NCBI RefSeq assembly: GCF_963556105.2
Contig: NZ_OY829945.1
Location: 725,001 to 789,000 of the forward strand
Direction of reading: 5' to 3'
DNA: 64,000 nucleotides
From: an uncultured Tolumonas sp.
Lineage (GTDB): Bacteria > Pseudomonadota > Gammaproteobacteria > Enterobacterales > Aeromonadaceae
The notes under the pieces are model-generated. The model searched no databases and was not told the origin of the DNA. It saw only the letters and a program-made list of their open reading frames with translations. The translations under genes and the position numbers were made by a program. Shown here in pieces: positions 16,133 through 25,777 of this stretch; position 1 is the first letter of the stretch; each line of letters opens with the position of its first letter.

Positions 16133-16204
16133 GGACTCGAACCGTCACGATTATTCATCGGCGGATTTTGAATCCGCTGCGTCTACCGATTTCGCCACCT
16201 GGGC
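16119..16204 (-). tRNA. tRNA-Leu (anticodon CAA)
   Basis: Read on the minus strand, GCCCAGG (5') pairs with CCTGGGC (3') as the acceptor stem, followed by A and an encoded CCA. The anticodon stem GCGGA/TCCGC encloses loop TTCAAAA, giving anticodon CAA. There is a long variable arm (CGATGAATAATCG), the class II feature of tRNA-Leu, and the T loop GGTTCGAGTCC. It decodes UUG. It is the integration target of the island and now lacks its native downstream terminator nearby. Confidence 0.95.
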
Positions 16205-16403
16205 AACAAATGTAAAACTTAACTCGCTGATTACTCAGTCTGCTTGTCTTACGGGGTCGCATTATACAAAGGTAAATCGCGAGCGCAAATTGTTTTTCAC
16301 GTGATCTGCTTCAGATGCTGAATAAATGCTCGCTTTGATGATTCGCATATCAACGACTGACTCGTTAGAATGCAATTTCCCTGAAAATTGGTATATGTGA
16401 ATT

Positions 16404-16937
16404 ATGAGTAAATTAAACCGTTCCCGTTCCCGTGCGATGTCTGGTAAGTCGACAGCAACATCAACTGGAATCTCATTGAACTTACCCCGAGCCGGGTTTC
16501 GCCGCCGCCTTGGTGCCTGGTCAATCGATGCCTTACTTGTGCTGCCATTATTAGTGGTCGCTGGTTATTTAGGTTATGGATTGGCGCATTTGCTCGTGGG
16601 AGTCGGTTTATTGTCACTTGGTGAGGGGGCTACAGTCGGGGAATGGTTGGCACATCAACTATGGTTTAGCCTCTGGCTGGCGGGAGTGTTGTGCAGTTAT
16701 TTTGTCTGGTTCTGGTGCCGAGATGGGCAAACACCGGGTATGGTACGTTTTCAGTTACGTGTACAAAATACCGATGGTTCTTTATTGCGAGTGGGTCAAG
16801 CATTGGTTCGTTTGGCGACATCAGCTTTTGGCTTGGGCAATTTGATGGTGATTTTTGATCGTCGCGAGTTTCTGGCATTTCAAGATTATTGGGCCAGTTG
16901 TGAAACGGTGGTAACTTCACCTGCTGCAGGTCGTTAA
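16404..16937 (+). CDS. RDD family membrane protein
   Basis: The 177-residue protein has a basic N-terminal tail, then the RDD signature near residues 30-45 (AGFRRRLGAWSIDALLVLPL, with the Arg and Asp of the first helix), and three hydrophobic helices at about 40-62, 64-84 and 90-108. The C-terminal half contains DGQTPGMVRFQLRVQNTDGS, the conserved turn of the family. Function is mostly unknown; some RDD proteins are Na+/H+ antiporter-like or stress-related. It sits alone between tRNA-Leu and the convergent lptFG operon. Confidence 0.85.
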   Translation: MSKLNRSRSRAMSGKSTATSTGISLNLPRAGFRRRLGAWSIDALLVLPLLVVAGYLGYGLAHLLVGVGLLSLGEGATVGEWLAHQLWFSLWLAGVLCSYFVWFWCRDGQTPGMVRFQLRVQNTDGSLLRVGQALVRLATSAFGLGNLMVIFDRREFLAFQDYWASCETVVTSPAAGR

Positions 16938-16945
16938 AAATAACA

Positions 16946-16969
16946 AGGCGTCTGTGCTGACAGACGCCT
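16946..16969 (+). terminator. Hairpin after the RDD gene
   Basis: AGGCGTCTG and CAGACGCCT form a perfect 9-bp stem with loop TGCTGA, nine bases after the stop. The expected T-tract is missing because an ERIC-like element begins immediately (TATACCC). It is a probable terminator damaged by, or served as landing site for, that element. Confidence 0.6.
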
Positions 16970-17096
16970 ATACCCTTCGTACTTGAAATTGCAGTCTCGT
17001 TGACAGCGTTCACTCACCCCAATCACATAGCATCTCTATGTTCACGGGGATTCGCTCACTTGTCGCCTTGCTGCAATTCCAATTACTTTGGGTATA
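16969..17096. repeat. ERIC-like element, full-length copy 2
   Basis: This is a 128-bp copy of the element at 5434, with the same ends (TATACCC, GGGTATA) and interior CACTCACCCCAATCACATAG plus ACGGGGATTCGCTCAC. It starts exactly at the end of the RDD-gene hairpin and lies between the convergent RDD gene and lptG. Confidence 0.85.
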
Positions 17097-17111
17097 AATT
17101 ATCTTACATGC

Positions 17112-18182
17112 TTAGGTTCGGCGCCGGAGCATATAAAGAGCAATACCCATAAACAACAGACTAGGGATGCTGGCTCCGAGCAACGGTGGCACGTCATAAA
17201 CGAGGCTAAATGGCCCTAAAACCTGATTAACGACAAAAAAGGCAAACCCCATCATCACGCCTGAGATCAATCGGGCGCCCATACTTACTGAGCGTAGCGG
17301 GCCGAAAATGGTCGAAGCAGCTAGTAGTAGCATGGCAATCACACCAAGTGGTGCTAACAATTTCCGCCAGAACTCCAATTCATAATCATTCACTTGTTGT
17401 CCGTTACTTTTCATATAACTGATGTAGTTATACAAACCTTGCGCAGACAATTCATCTGGTGATACCGATACCACGCCTAGCTTGTCAGGCGTCAAATTCG
17501 TTTGCCATGTCCAATCAGTTGGATGGTTGAACTGAATTTGTTGTTTATTCTGAAGTTGCGTTACCACTGCATCCTTCAGATGCCATATCTGCTGTTTATA
17601 ATTGGCTTGTGGTGACCGAACTACTTCCTCTAATTCACCATTATCGTTAAACCGGTACATCGTCAGGTCATGCAGACTGCCATCACGAAATAGCGCGCCG
17701 ATACTGATGAAACGGTTGCCTTCTTTGATCCAGACACCGTAAGTTGAAGCGGTAATTTTACCCCCCGTCAGTGCCTCAGTTTTAAGATCATGGGCTTTTT
17801 GTTCACCGAGAGGAGCCACATATTCGCCAAGTAACATGACTAAAAACATGACGGGAATAACAGTCTTTAGTGCGGATAAGACAATACGGGTGCGTGACAA
17901 GCCAGTGGCTTGCAGAACCACCAATTCACTGCTGCTGGCCAGTTGGCCCAGGCCAATCACACCCCCTAACAGTGCCGCCATCGGGAAAAACAACACGATA
18001 TCGCTGGGTGTTATATAGAGCACACGCAAAATGGCACTCATCGTGGTGTAATTACCTTCACCCACACGCTGTAATTGATCGACAAATTTGATCAACGAAG
18101 ACAGGCCTACCAGCGTGACGGTACACATCAAAATAGCGAGCAGTATGGTGCGTCCGATGTAACGGTCGAGAATACCAAACAT
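17112..18182 (-). CDS. lptG: LPS export ABC transporter permease LptG
   Basis: The 356-residue inner-membrane protein starts MFGILDRYIGRTILLAILMC, the LptG family opening. Membrane helices are expected near 12-35, 60-85 and 100-120, then a large periplasmic beta-jellyroll domain (about 135-260), then three helices at the C-terminus. With LptF it forms the permease of LptB2FG, which pulls LPS out of the inner membrane and pushes it along LptC-LptA-LptD. The start at 18182 overlaps the lptF stop (TGATG) and has AAGGAG eight bases upstream; the ATG at 18188 would be too close to it. It is second in the lptFG operon. Confidence 0.95.
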   Translation of the reverse strand: MFGILDRYIGRTILLAILMCTVTLVGLSSLIKFVDQLQRVGEGNYTTMSAILRVLYITPSDIVLFFPMAALLGGVIGLGQLASSSELVVLQATGLSRTRIVLSALKTVIPVMFLVMLLGEYVAPLGEQKAHDLKTEALTGGKITASTYGVWIKEGNRFISIGALFRDGSLHDLTMYRFNDNGELEEVVRSPQANYKQQIWHLKDAVVTQLQNKQQIQFNHPTDWTWQTNLTPDKLGVVSVSPDELSAQGLYNYISYMKSNGQQVNDYELEFWRKLLAPLGVIAMLLLAASTIFGPLRSVSMGARLISGVMMGFAFFVVNQVLGPFSLVYDVPPLLGASIPSLLFMGIALYMLRRRT

Positions 18183-19285
18183 CAGCATTTCTCCTTATGC
18201 CAAAACAAGCGAATGCGTTGCCATAAGCGCGTATTGGCAATATTCATCGGTACGGCCAGGAACAAAGTAAACAATAGCGGTTGTAGATATAACCCTGGCA
18301 TAGCAGGCAACTGCCCTTTTTCTACCGCCGACTCACCGGCACTGAGTAACAAGAAATAACTGAGATAGAGCAAAACGGCAGGCAGCAATTTGGCGTAACG
18401 GCCTTGGCGTGGATTCACCATCGCCATAGGCACTGCGATTAACGTCAAAATTGGAATCGATAACGGTAAGGCAATACGCCATTGCCATTCGGCAATTTCT
18501 TTCGTATCCGTGCTGTGATAGAGCTGTTGCGATGGAATGGCGCCGGATTTACGACTCGACGGTTCAATGTCTTTACGCTGGATCTGGGCTTTATATTGCG
18601 TAAATTCTGCAACGCTAAATTCGGTTGTAGGCGGAGTACCGGCGTAACGTTTACCATTGTTTAATGTCACCCACGGAATACCTTTCTCATCCGTGGTCAG
18701 ATTGCCATCGCTGGCTACAATAATAGCGGCTTCTTCCGGTTTATCGCTGTGTTGCAACAAAAAAATCCGTTGTAGGCTACGGCCGCTTTTCTGTACATCT
18801 TCAACATAAGCGACGAGTTTGCCATCATCCAGGCTGAGAAACCGACCACTTTCCAGTGGTACTGCCAATGGATCTGATTTGGCTTCATCCAACAGTTGCG
18901 TTTGTTTTTCCCGCGCCATCGGCGCCAGCCACATAGTGTTAGTTACTGCAACCGCTGTCGTCAGGAAGGCCAGCACCAAGCTCACTTTCATGATATAGCC
19001 TGGGCCAACACCGATCGCGCGTAATACCGTCATTTCACTGTCGGCATATAAGCGGCCATGTGCAAACAAAATGGCGATAAATAAACTGATGGGTAACAGC
19101 AATAAACCCATGTAAGGAATGTTGAGCAGCATCAATTGACCAATCAATGATACTGGTATGGAACCATCAGCAGCTTTCGATAACGTGCGGATGAATTGCT
19201 GGCTGGTAAAAATCAGCAGCAGGATCAGCAGGATTGAAAGCTGCGTTTTGAGTGTTTCTTTAAATATATAACGGAAAACTATCAC
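18182..19285 (-). CDS. lptF: LPS export ABC transporter permease LptF
   Basis: The 367-residue protein begins at GTG 19285 (VIVFRYIFKETLKTQLSILL), which aligns with the LptF N-terminus and has GAGG at good spacing; an ATG far upstream would add 52 unsupported residues. It is a membrane permease half of LptB2FG with N-terminal helices around 10-35, 55-80 and 100-120, a periplasmic jellyroll domain, and C-terminal helices. VPMAMVNPRQGRYAKLLPAV is the conserved segment before the last helices. It pairs with lptG and is divergent from pepA, the standard gammaproteobacterial arrangement. Confidence 0.95.
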   Translation of the reverse strand: MIVFRYIFKETLKTQLSILLILLLIFTSQQFIRTLSKAADGSIPVSLIGQLMLLNIPYMGLLLLPISLFIAILFAHGRLYADSEMTVLRAIGVGPGYIMKVSLVLAFLTTAVAVTNTMWLAPMAREKQTQLLDEAKSDPLAVPLESGRFLSLDDGKLVAYVEDVQKSGRSLQRIFLLQHSDKPEEAAIIVASDGNLTTDEKGIPWVTLNNGKRYAGTPPTTEFSVAEFTQYKAQIQRKDIEPSSRKSGAIPSQQLYHSTDTKEIAEWQWRIALPLSIPILTLIAVPMAMVNPRQGRYAKLLPAVLLYLSYFLLLSAGESAVEKGQLPAMPGLYLQPLLFTLFLAVPMNIANTRLWQRIRLFWHKEKC

Positions 19286-19450
19286 GCAGGCCTCGGGAAA
19301 ACTTGTAATTACTGGCGAATCGCTAAAAAATAGTTGCCTTAATTCCATTTTATGATGTTTTGCGTACCGAACCTGTTCATCCTGAACGGGTGGGTCGGCC
19401 TCTATTATCGACCAATCGGTGGGCTTTGTCTTTAGTAGCAAGGAGTCCTC

Positions 19451-20953
19451 ATGGAATTCGGCGTTAAAAGCGGCAGCCCGGAGAAGCAGCGCAGTGCCTG
19501 TATCGTGGTCGGTGTATTCGAACCACGTCGGTTATCTGCGGTGGCGGAGCAACTGGATCGCGTCAGCGATGGTTATCTGAGTTCGTTGCTGCGTCGTGGT
19601 GATCTGGAAGGTAAAACTGGCCAGATGTTGTTGCTGCATCAAGTTCCCGGGGTGTTGAGTGAACGGGTGTTGCTGGTGGGGTGTGGTAAAGAGCGTGAGC
19701 TGGATGAGCGTCAGTTCAAACAGATCATTCAAAAAACTATCAGCACACTGAATGAAACCGGATCGATGGAAGCGGTCTGCTTTTTGACAGAATTACATGT
19801 CAAAGGACGGGATGCCTACTGGAAAGTAAGACAAGCGGTCGAAACTGCGCAAAACAGTCTTTACACGTTTGATCAATTTAAGACTAATAAGGCGGAATTA
19901 CGTCGTCCGCTGCGTAAACTGGTGTTTAACGTGGCGACGCGTCGTGAGCTGTCGATTGGTGAAAAAGCGATTGCACACGGTTTAGCAGTATCGAACGGTA
20001 TGAAAATTTGCCGTGATGTCGCCAATATGCCGCCAAATATTTGTACGCCAGCCTATCTGGCCTCTCAGGCACGTCGTCTGGCGGATAGCAGCCAATACAT
20101 CACGACCAAGGTGATAGGCGAGCAGCAAATGGCCGAGTTGGGCATGAATGCTTATCTGGCAGTGGCGCGTGGTTCGTCGAATGAAGCCATGATGTCTGTG
20201 ATGGAATATAAAGGCCATCCGGATGCCAAACCATTGGTATTGGTAGGAAAAGGGCTGACGTTCGACTCGGGTGGTATTTCAATCAAACCGGCTGATGGCA
20301 TGGATGAGATGAAATACGACATGGGTGGTGCGGCGTCGGTATTAGGTACCATGACCGCATTGGCTGAACTGAAGCCGCCAATCAACGTGATCGGGGTGTT
20401 GGCGGGTGCGGAGAATATGCCAGACGGTAAAGCTTACCGCCCTGGTGATATTCTGACCTCGATGTCAGGCCAGACCATTGAAGTATTAAATACCGATGCG
20501 GAAGGGCGTCTGGTATTGTGTGACGTTCTCACTTATGTGGAACGCTTTGAGCCGGAATCCGTGATTGATATCGCGACCTTAACCGGCGCTTGCGTGATTG
20601 CGTTAGGTAGCCATGCCAGTGGTTTGATGTCGAACCATAATCCGCTGGCGCATGAGCTGCTGAATGCGTCGGAATTGTCAGGCGACAAAGCGTGGCGTTT
20701 ACCGCTGTGGGATGAATATCAGGAACAGATTGAAAGTCCGTTTGCCGATATGGTGAACACGGGCGGTCGTCCGGCAGGTGCTATTACTGCGGGCGCATTC
20801 CTGAGTCGTTTCACGAAAAAATATAACTGGGCGCATCTGGATATTGCCGGAACCGCCTGGAAATCAGGTAAAGAGAAAGGTTCGACCGGACGTCCGGTAC
20901 CATTGCTGACGCAGTTTTTATTAAACCGCGCTGGCGTAGAAGTCGACGATTAG
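19451..20953 (+). CDS. pepA: Leucyl aminopeptidase (cytosol aminopeptidase A)
   Basis: The 500-residue M17 metallo-aminopeptidase removes N-terminal Leu and other residues in the cytoplasm. It also acts as a DNA-binding protein in Xer recombination and carAB control in enterics. The C-terminal catalytic domain shows [20 protein letters not shown] (metal and substrate Lys/Asp), [12 protein letters not shown], and the signature [16 protein letters not shown] with metal-binding Asp and Glu. The DNA-binding N-terminal domain is intact. It is divergent from lptFG; the 165-base gap holds both promoters. It is followed by holC and valS. Confidence 0.96.
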   Translation: MEFGVKSGSPEKQRSACIVVGVFEPRRLSAVAEQLDRVSDGYLSSLLRRGDLEGKTGQMLLLHQVPGVLSERVLLVGCGKERELDERQFKQIIQKTISTLNETGSMEAVCFLTELHVKGRDAYWKVRQAVETAQNSLYTFDQFKTNKAELRRPLRKLVFNVATRRELSIGEKAIAHGLAVSNGMKICRDVANMPPNICTPAYLASQARRLADSSQYITTKVIGEQQMAELGMNAYLAVARGSSNEAMMSVMEYKGHPDAKPLVLVGKGLTFDSGGISIKPADGMDEMKYDMGGAASVLGTMTALAELKPPINVIGVLAGAENMPDGKAYRPGDILTSMSGQTIEVLNTDAEGRLVLCDVLTYVERFEPESVIDIATLTGACVIALGSHASGLMSNHNPLAHELLNASELSGDKAWRLPLWDEYQEQIESPFADMVNTGGRPAGAITAGAFLSRFTKKYNWAHLDIAGTAWKSGKEKGSTGRPVPLLTQFLLNRAGVEVDD

Positions 20954-20986
20954 CAACAGTCGACCCATTAAGCTGAACATAGGATA

Positions 20987-21004
20987 GGGCGGTAACGCCC
21001 TTTT
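20987..21004 (+). terminator. Short hairpin between pepA and holC
   Basis: GGGCG-GTAA-CGCCC followed by TTTT lies 33 bases after pepA and five bases before the holC ATG. The stem is only five bp, so read-through into holC-valS is likely. It may act as an attenuator or protect the pepA 3' end. Confidence 0.4.
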
Positions 21005-21009
21005 ACTGC

Positions 21010-21471
21010 ATGCCACATGTCACTTTTTATTTACTGCCGGATGAGACTGCAAGCACACCGCCAACCGAGGGTGTAAGCCATGCAGTTGCCGTGTTAGCGT
21101 GCCAGTTAGCGACGGCGCGATTCCGCCAGAATCAAACGCTGTTTTTGTTGGCGCAGACTCAAGCACAGGCCGAACAGTTAGACGAAATGCTGTGGCAGCA
21201 AGATCCGCAAAGTTTTGTGCCACATGGCCTTTCTGATGAGGCTACGGTGACACAAGCCCCTGTTGAGATTGGCACTGGTATGCCAAAGCGCAGTCGACAG
21301 GTGCTGATTAATTTGGCCGATAGCATTCCACCATTTGCTAATCGTTTTGCTCAGATCATTGATTTTGTTCCTGCGGACGAATCACAAAAACAACAGGCGC
21401 GCGACCGCTATAAGCAATATCGGGCGCTGGGTTTCACGCTGGAGACGGTGCCTGCACCGACACTCCCATAA
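21010..21471 (+). CDS. holC: DNA polymerase III chi subunit
   Basis: The 153-residue protein opens MPHVTFYLLPDE, has the chi-type Rossmann-like fold with ACQLATARFRQNQTLFLLAQ and AEQLDEMLWQ near residues 30-65, and FVPHGLSDE in the middle. Chi joins psi on the clamp loader and contacts SSB to help lagging-strand synthesis. The position between pepA and valS is the conserved gammaproteobacterial order. It ends 15 bases before valS. Confidence 0.93.
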   Translation: MPHVTFYLLPDETASTPPTEGVSHAVAVLACQLATARFRQNQTLFLLAQTQAQAEQLDEMLWQQDPQSFVPHGLSDEATVTQAPVEIGTGMPKRSRQVLINLADSIPPFANRFAQIIDFVPADESQKQQARDRYKQYRALGFTLETVPAPTLP

Positions 21472-21486
21472 GACAGATGAAGACAG

Positions 21487-24339
21487 ATGGAAAAGACGTT
21501 TAATCCAAACGCCATTGAACAGGCGATGTACCAGCACTGGGAAGAACAGGGCTATTTCAAACCAAGCGGCGACACCAGCAATGGTAGCTACTGTATCGTG
21601 ATCCCGCCGCCGAACGTGACGGGCAGCCTGCACATGGGTCATGCGTTCCAGCAGACCATCATGGATTCGCTGATCCGTTATCAGCGTATGCTGGGTAAAA
21701 ATACCTTGTGGCAGGCAGGTACGGACCATGCCGGTATTGCGACCCAGATGGTGGTGGAACGTAAGATCGCCGCCGAAGAGGGCAAAACACGCCACGATTA
21801 TGGCCGTGATGCCTTCATCGACAAGATCTGGCAATGGAAAGAAGAATCAGGCGGCACTATCACCCGTCAGATGCGTCGTTTAGGTGCCTCTGTCGATTGG
21901 GATCGTGAAGCGTTCACAATGGACCCAGCGCTGTCACACGCGGTGCAGGAAGTGTTTGTGCGTCTGTACGAACAAGATCTGATCTATCGTGGTAAACGTC
22001 TGGTGAACTGGGATCCGAAACTGCACACCGCGATTTCTGATCTGGAAGTTGAGAATAAAGAAGTCAAAGGCCACATGTGGCATCTGCGTTATCCGCTGGC
22101 GGATGGCGAGAAAACAGCCGAAGGTAAAGACTACCTGATCGTGGCCACGACACGTCCGGAAACCATGCTGGGTGACACCGCGGTGGCGGTGAACCCGGAA
22201 GATCCACGTTACAAAGCGCTGATCGGCAAGTTTATCGAACTGCCGCTGGTGGGGCGTCGTATTCCGATCGTAGCGGATGAACATGCCGACATGGAAAAAG
22301 GCACTGGTTGTGTGAAGATCACGCCAGCGCACGATTTTAACGATAACGAAGTCGGTAAACGTCAACACCTTCCAATGATCAACATCTTCACGCTGGATGC
22401 CCACATTCGTGCGGAAGCGGAAGTGTATGACAGCAAAGGCAACCCAAGCGATGTGTATCCGGCGGCATTGCCGGCTGAGTTTGCGGGTTTAGAGCGTTAT
22501 GCAGCGCGTAAAGCGATCATCGCCGCACTTGAAGCCAAAGGCTTGATGGACGAGATCAAAGATCACGTGTTGCAACAGCCTTACGGCGACCGTGGTGGTG
22601 TACCGATCGAGCCGATGCTGACCGACCAGTGGTATGTGCGTGCCGATGTGCTGGCGAAACCCGCCATTGAAGCGGTGGAAGATGGCCGTATTCAATTCGT
22701 ACCGAAACAGTATGAAAACATGTACTTCTCCTGGATGCGTGACATTCAGGATTGGTGTATCTCCCGTCAGTTGTGGTGGGGCCACCGTATTCCGGCGTGG
22801 TATGACAACAACGGTAACGTGTATGTTGGCCGTGATGAAGCGGAAGTGCGTGCAAACAATGGCTTAGCCGCTGATGTGACGTTGCGTCAGGATGATGACG
22901 TGCTGGACACGTGGTTCAGCTCGGCATTGTGGACTTTCTCGACACTGGGCTGGCCGGAAAAAACACCTGAGTTGGAAATGTTCCACCCGACTGATGTGTT
23001 GGTGACTGGCTTTGACATCATCTTCTTCTGGGTTGCCCGCATGATCATGATGACCATGCATTTCGTGAAAAACGAAGATGGCACGCCACAAGTTCCGTTC
23101 AAGACGGTGTATGTAACAGGTCTGATTCGTGACGAAGAAGGCCAGAAAATGTCGAAATCCAAGGGTAACGTGCTTGACCCGCTGGATATGATCGACGGTA
23201 TCTCATTGCCAGAATTGCTGGAAAAACGTACCGGCAACATGATGCAGCCACAACTGGCTGAGAAGATCGGCAAACGCACCGAGAAGCAGTTCCCAGAAGG
23301 TATCGAAGCGCACGGCACTGATGCATTGCGTTTCACGCTGGCGGCACTGGCATCTACAGGTCGTGATATCAACTGGGACATGAAACGTCTGGATGGTTAC
23401 CGCAACTTCTGTAACAAACTGTGGAATGCCAGCCGTTATGTGCTGATGAACACCGAAGAGCAGGATTGCGGTTTTGCTGGTGGCGAAATGCAGTTCAGCT
23501 TGGCTGATCGCTGGATAACCTCACAGTTGCAACTGACTATTCAAGAGCTGCGTCATGCGATGGATACCTATCGCTTCGACCAGGCGGCGGGTGTGTTGTA
23601 TGAATTTATCTGGAATCAGTTCTGTGACTGGTATCTTGAGCTGACCAAGCCGGTGTTGTGGCAGGGTAGCGAAGCCGAGCAGCGCGCGACTCGTCATACG
23701 CTGGTGACTGTGTTGGAAAGTCTGCTGCGTCTGGCGCATCCAATTATGCCGTTCATGACTGAGTCAATTTGGAAGTCAGTGGCTCCGCTGGCGGGTATTC
23801 ATGCCGACACCTTGATGCTGCAAGCTTACCCTGAGTTTGATGCCGCTAAATTGGACGAAACCGCGTTGGCGGATCAGGAATGGGTGAAACAGTTTATCGT
23901 CAGCGTGCGTAATATTCGTGCTGAGATGAACGTTGCGCCAAGCGTGCCGTTGACCGTGTTGCTGAAAGCCGATGCGGTGGACAGCCAACGTGCGGCAGAC
24001 AACGAAGCGTTCCTGAAATCACTGGCCAAGCTGGAAAGCATCACTGTGCTGGCGGCTACTGACGCAGAACCTTTGTCGGTGAAGAAACTGATCGGGAACA
24101 CCGAGCTGTTGATCCCGATGGCGGGCCTCATCGACAAAGACGCAGAATTAGCGCGTCTGGCGAAAGAAGTCGAGAAGCTGGAAAAAGAGTGTGGCCGTAT
24201 CGAAGGCAAGTTGGGTAACGAAGCCTTTGTGGCGAAAGCACCAGAAGCAGTTATCGCCAAAGAGCGCGAAAAACTGACCGATTACCAAAGTCAGCTGACC
24301 AAACTCAAAGAACAGCAAGAAACCATTAAATCACTGTAA
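21487..24339 (+). CDS. valS: Valyl-tRNA synthetase
   Basis: The 950-residue class I synthetase charges tRNA-Val. The HIGH-type motif is [15 protein letters not shown] (about 39-53) and the KMSKS motif is [14 protein letters not shown] (about 555). The editing domain, which hydrolyses Thr-tRNA-Val, spans about 200-340 with the conserved [15 protein letters not shown] segment. The C-terminal coiled coil ([20 protein letters not shown]) binds the tRNA. It has normal length and an intact frame, and ends with a strong terminator directly followed by an IS110-type element. Confidence 0.98.
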   Translation: MEKTFNPNAIEQAMYQHWEEQGYFKPSGDTSNGSYCIVIPPPNVTGSLHMGHAFQQTIMDSLIRYQRMLGKNTLWQAGTDHAGIATQMVVERKIAAEEGKTRHDYGRDAFIDKIWQWKEESGGTITRQMRRLGASVDWDREAFTMDPALSHAVQEVFVRLYEQDLIYRGKRLVNWDPKLHTAISDLEVENKEVKGHMWHLRYPLADGEKTAEGKDYLIVATTRPETMLGDTAVAVNPEDPRYKALIGKFIELPLVGRRIPIVADEHADMEKGTGCVKITPAHDFNDNEVGKRQHLPMINIFTLDAHIRAEAEVYDSKGNPSDVYPAALPAEFAGLERYAARKAIIAALEAKGLMDEIKDHVLQQPYGDRGGVPIEPMLTDQWYVRADVLAKPAIEAVEDGRIQFVPKQYENMYFSWMRDIQDWCISRQLWWGHRIPAWYDNNGNVYVGRDEAEVRANNGLAADVTLRQDDDVLDTWFSSALWTFSTLGWPEKTPELEMFHPTDVLVTGFDIIFFWVARMIMMTMHFVKNEDGTPQVPFKTVYVTGLIRDEEGQKMSKSKGNVLDPLDMIDGISLPELLEKRTGNMMQPQLAEKIGKRTEKQFPEGIEAHGTDALRFTLAALASTGRDINWDMKRLDGYRNFCNKLWNASRYVLMNTEEQDCGFAGGEMQFSLADRWITSQLQLTIQELRHAMDTYRFDQAAGVLYEFIWNQFCDWYLELTKPVLWQGSEAEQRATRHTLVTVLESLLRLAHPIMPFMTESIWKSVAPLAGIHADTLMLQAYPEFDAAKLDETALADQEWVKQFIVSVRNIRAEMNVAPSVPLTVLLKADAVDSQRAADNEAFLKSLAKLESITVLAATDAEPLSVKKLIGNTELLIPMAGLIDKDAELARLAKEVEKLEKECGRIEGKLGNEAFVAKAPEAVIAKEREKLTDYQSQLTKLKEQQETIKSL

Positions 24340-24356
24340 TAGTCTGATTTGAGATG

Positions 24357-24390
24357 AAAAAAGCCCTTGTATTAATACAAGGGCTTTTTT
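24357..24390 (+). terminator. valS terminator
   Basis: AAAAAAGCCCTTGTAT and ATACAAGGGCTTTTTT form a perfect 16-bp stem around TA, with the T-tract in the right arm. The IS element begins two bases later, or slightly inside the T-tract if the IS1111-type ends are subterminal. Confidence 0.92.
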
Positions 24391-24392
24391 AG

Positions 24393-24454
24393 ATGGTCCG
24401 CCTCCGTTCTCAGCGACTAAGCTGAGAATGAGTTAGGTAACGGAGGTGAACCAT
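24393..24454 (+). promoter_or_regulatory. 5' hairpin sequestering the transposase ribosome binding site
   Basis: Nested inverted segments fold this region: ATGGT (24393) with ACCAT (24450), CCTCCGTT (24401-24408) with AACGGAGG (24439-24446), and TTCTCAGC (24407-24414) with GCTGAGAA (24421-24428) as an alternative inner stem. GGAGG, the ribosome binding site of the transposase ATG at 24456, lies inside the CCTCCGTT/AACGGAGG stem. Transcripts reading in from valS would thus be poorly translated. Confidence 0.65.
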
Positions 24455-24455
24455 C

Positions 24456-25487
24456 ATGTCTATTCAAGTCATTGGTATCGATTTAGGCAAATCTAATTTC
24501 CATTTAGTTGCACACGATCGCAAAGGCAACACCCTTTTTCGAAAAAAACTTTCCCGCAAACAGTTGATCCAATTTATCTATGACACCCCGCTCACCACCA
24601 TCGCCTTTGAAGCCTGCGGAGGTGCTCATTGGTTGGGACGATTGAGTCTTAAGCTCGGTCATTCAGTGAAACTGCTTCCCCCTCAATATGTACGGCCTTA
24701 TGTCAAAGGCAATAAAAATGATTTCATTGATGCTGATGCCATTGCTGAAGCATCGCAACGGCCGTCCATGCGATTTGTTGAAGTCAAATCAGAGGATGCG
24801 CAACTCATCACCGCTGTTTATCGTGTTCGGCAGGGATATATCAAAGACCGAACTGCATGCATGTGCAGGATTAGTGCTTTATTACTCGAGTTTGGTGTCA
24901 GTCTGCCGCAGGGACATGGGACGATGAAACAGTTATTCACCTGGCTGACAGCGAATGCACCCGAACTGCCGTCAGCATTAAACATCGAATTAACGGCATT
25001 GCATGAGTATTACAAATATCTGAATGAACAAATCAAAGTGCAGGATGACAAACTTACGCGCCATGTTGCGCAGAGCGATGAAGGGCAATTATTGCATGAG
25101 ATCCCTGGAGTTGGTGTACTGACGGCCAGTCAATGTATGGCGGAATTAGGGAGTGTGAAACAATTTAAGAATGGACGCAATCTGGCCGCATGGCTGGGGC
25201 TGGTTCCCCATCAGCATTCGACGGGAGGAAAACCGCGTTTACTCGGAATAAGCAAACGAGGGAATAAACATCTGAGAACGCTGTTCATTCATGGAGCGAG
25301 GGCGATTTTAGCCAGGCCGGAAAAGACGGGGTCGATATTTGGGGACTGGTTAGTGCAACTACGAGCCAGTAAGCCGTTCAATGTAGTGTGTGTGGCGTTA
25401 GCGAATAAACTGGCCCGGATAGTCTGGGCGGTATTGAGGTACAAAGAAGCGTTTAATGCAGAGAAACTGCAATCCGAGTTTGCATGA
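24456..25487 (+). CDS. IS110-family transposase
   Basis: The 343-residue recombinase has an N-terminal RuvC-like DEDD domain: VIGIDLGKSNFHLVAHDRKG carries the first Asp, FEACGGAHWLGR the Glu, and NDFIDADAIAEASQ the paired Asp residues. The C-terminal transposase_20 domain shows LLHEIPGVGVLTASQCMAEL, AAWLGLVPHQHSTGGK with the likely catalytic Ser, and KRGNKHLRTLFIHGARA. The family catalyses bridge-RNA-guided recombination. The length is normal and the frame open, so the copy may be active. The ATG at 24456 has GGAGG upstream. Confidence 0.95.
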   Translation: MSIQVIGIDLGKSNFHLVAHDRKGNTLFRKKLSRKQLIQFIYDTPLTTIAFEACGGAHWLGRLSLKLGHSVKLLPPQYVRPYVKGNKNDFIDADAIAEASQRPSMRFVEVKSEDAQLITAVYRVRQGYIKDRTACMCRISALLLEFGVSLPQGHGTMKQLFTWLTANAPELPSALNIELTALHEYYKYLNEQIKVQDDKLTRHVAQSDEGQLLHEIPGVGVLTASQCMAELGSVKQFKNGRNLAAWLGLVPHQHSTGGKPRLLGISKRGNKHLRTLFIHGARAILARPEKTGSIFGDWLVQLRASKPFNVVCVALANKLARIVWAVLRYKEAFNAEKLQSEFA

Positions 25488-25699
25488 GCAAAGAGAAGAT
25501 GACGAAAACGGTAGAACCACCGGAATAGAACCTGACAATAAAAACAGCAGAAAATGCTTTGGGCTTTTTTGAGGATATTCCGGCGCGGAACTCATCGTGG
25601 AGCGGGAAGCGAGAGCCTCCCAACAGAGACTCCGAATACATTAGCGCAGACCAATCCCGTCATTGAAGTTTGTTCTTGCAATAACGGGGCGGACCATAC
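25488..25699 (+). ncRNA. Probable bridge RNA region of the IS element
   Basis: About 210 bases between the transposase stop and the right inverted repeat hold no ORF on the plus strand but several complementary segments, as expected for an IS1111-type bridge RNA. GGGCTTTTTTGAG (from 25561) closely repeats the left target flank GGGCTTTTTTAG (24381-24392), which would fit a target-binding loop. Assignment rests on family layout plus this match. Confidence 0.5.
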
Positions 25700-25777
25700 A
25701 TTTTATTTGTTCCTGTTTTCATTATCTTGAAGGGTAACTCATCGTATAAACACCACAATCTATATTAAAAACAGATA

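Larger units (their letters stand above)
24393..25699 (+). mobile_element. IS110-family insertion sequence, IS1111-like
   Basis: The left ATGGTCCGCC (24393-24402) and right GGCGGACCAT (25690-25699) are perfect 10-bp inverted repeats. IS110-group elements generally lack such repeats while the IS1111 subgroup has subterminal ones, so the latter is favoured. In that case the true ends lie a few bases outside (about seven left, three right). The transposase is intact. The left non-coding end is about 60 bases and the right about 210 bases, an asymmetry matching the IS1111 layout with a bridge RNA downstream of the transposase. No target duplication is evident, as expected for the family. Confidence 0.85.

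Noticed and set aside
21335-23381. Several long open frames on both strands inside holC and valS
   Set aside because: They are shadows of the strongly conserved synthetase and chi genes.
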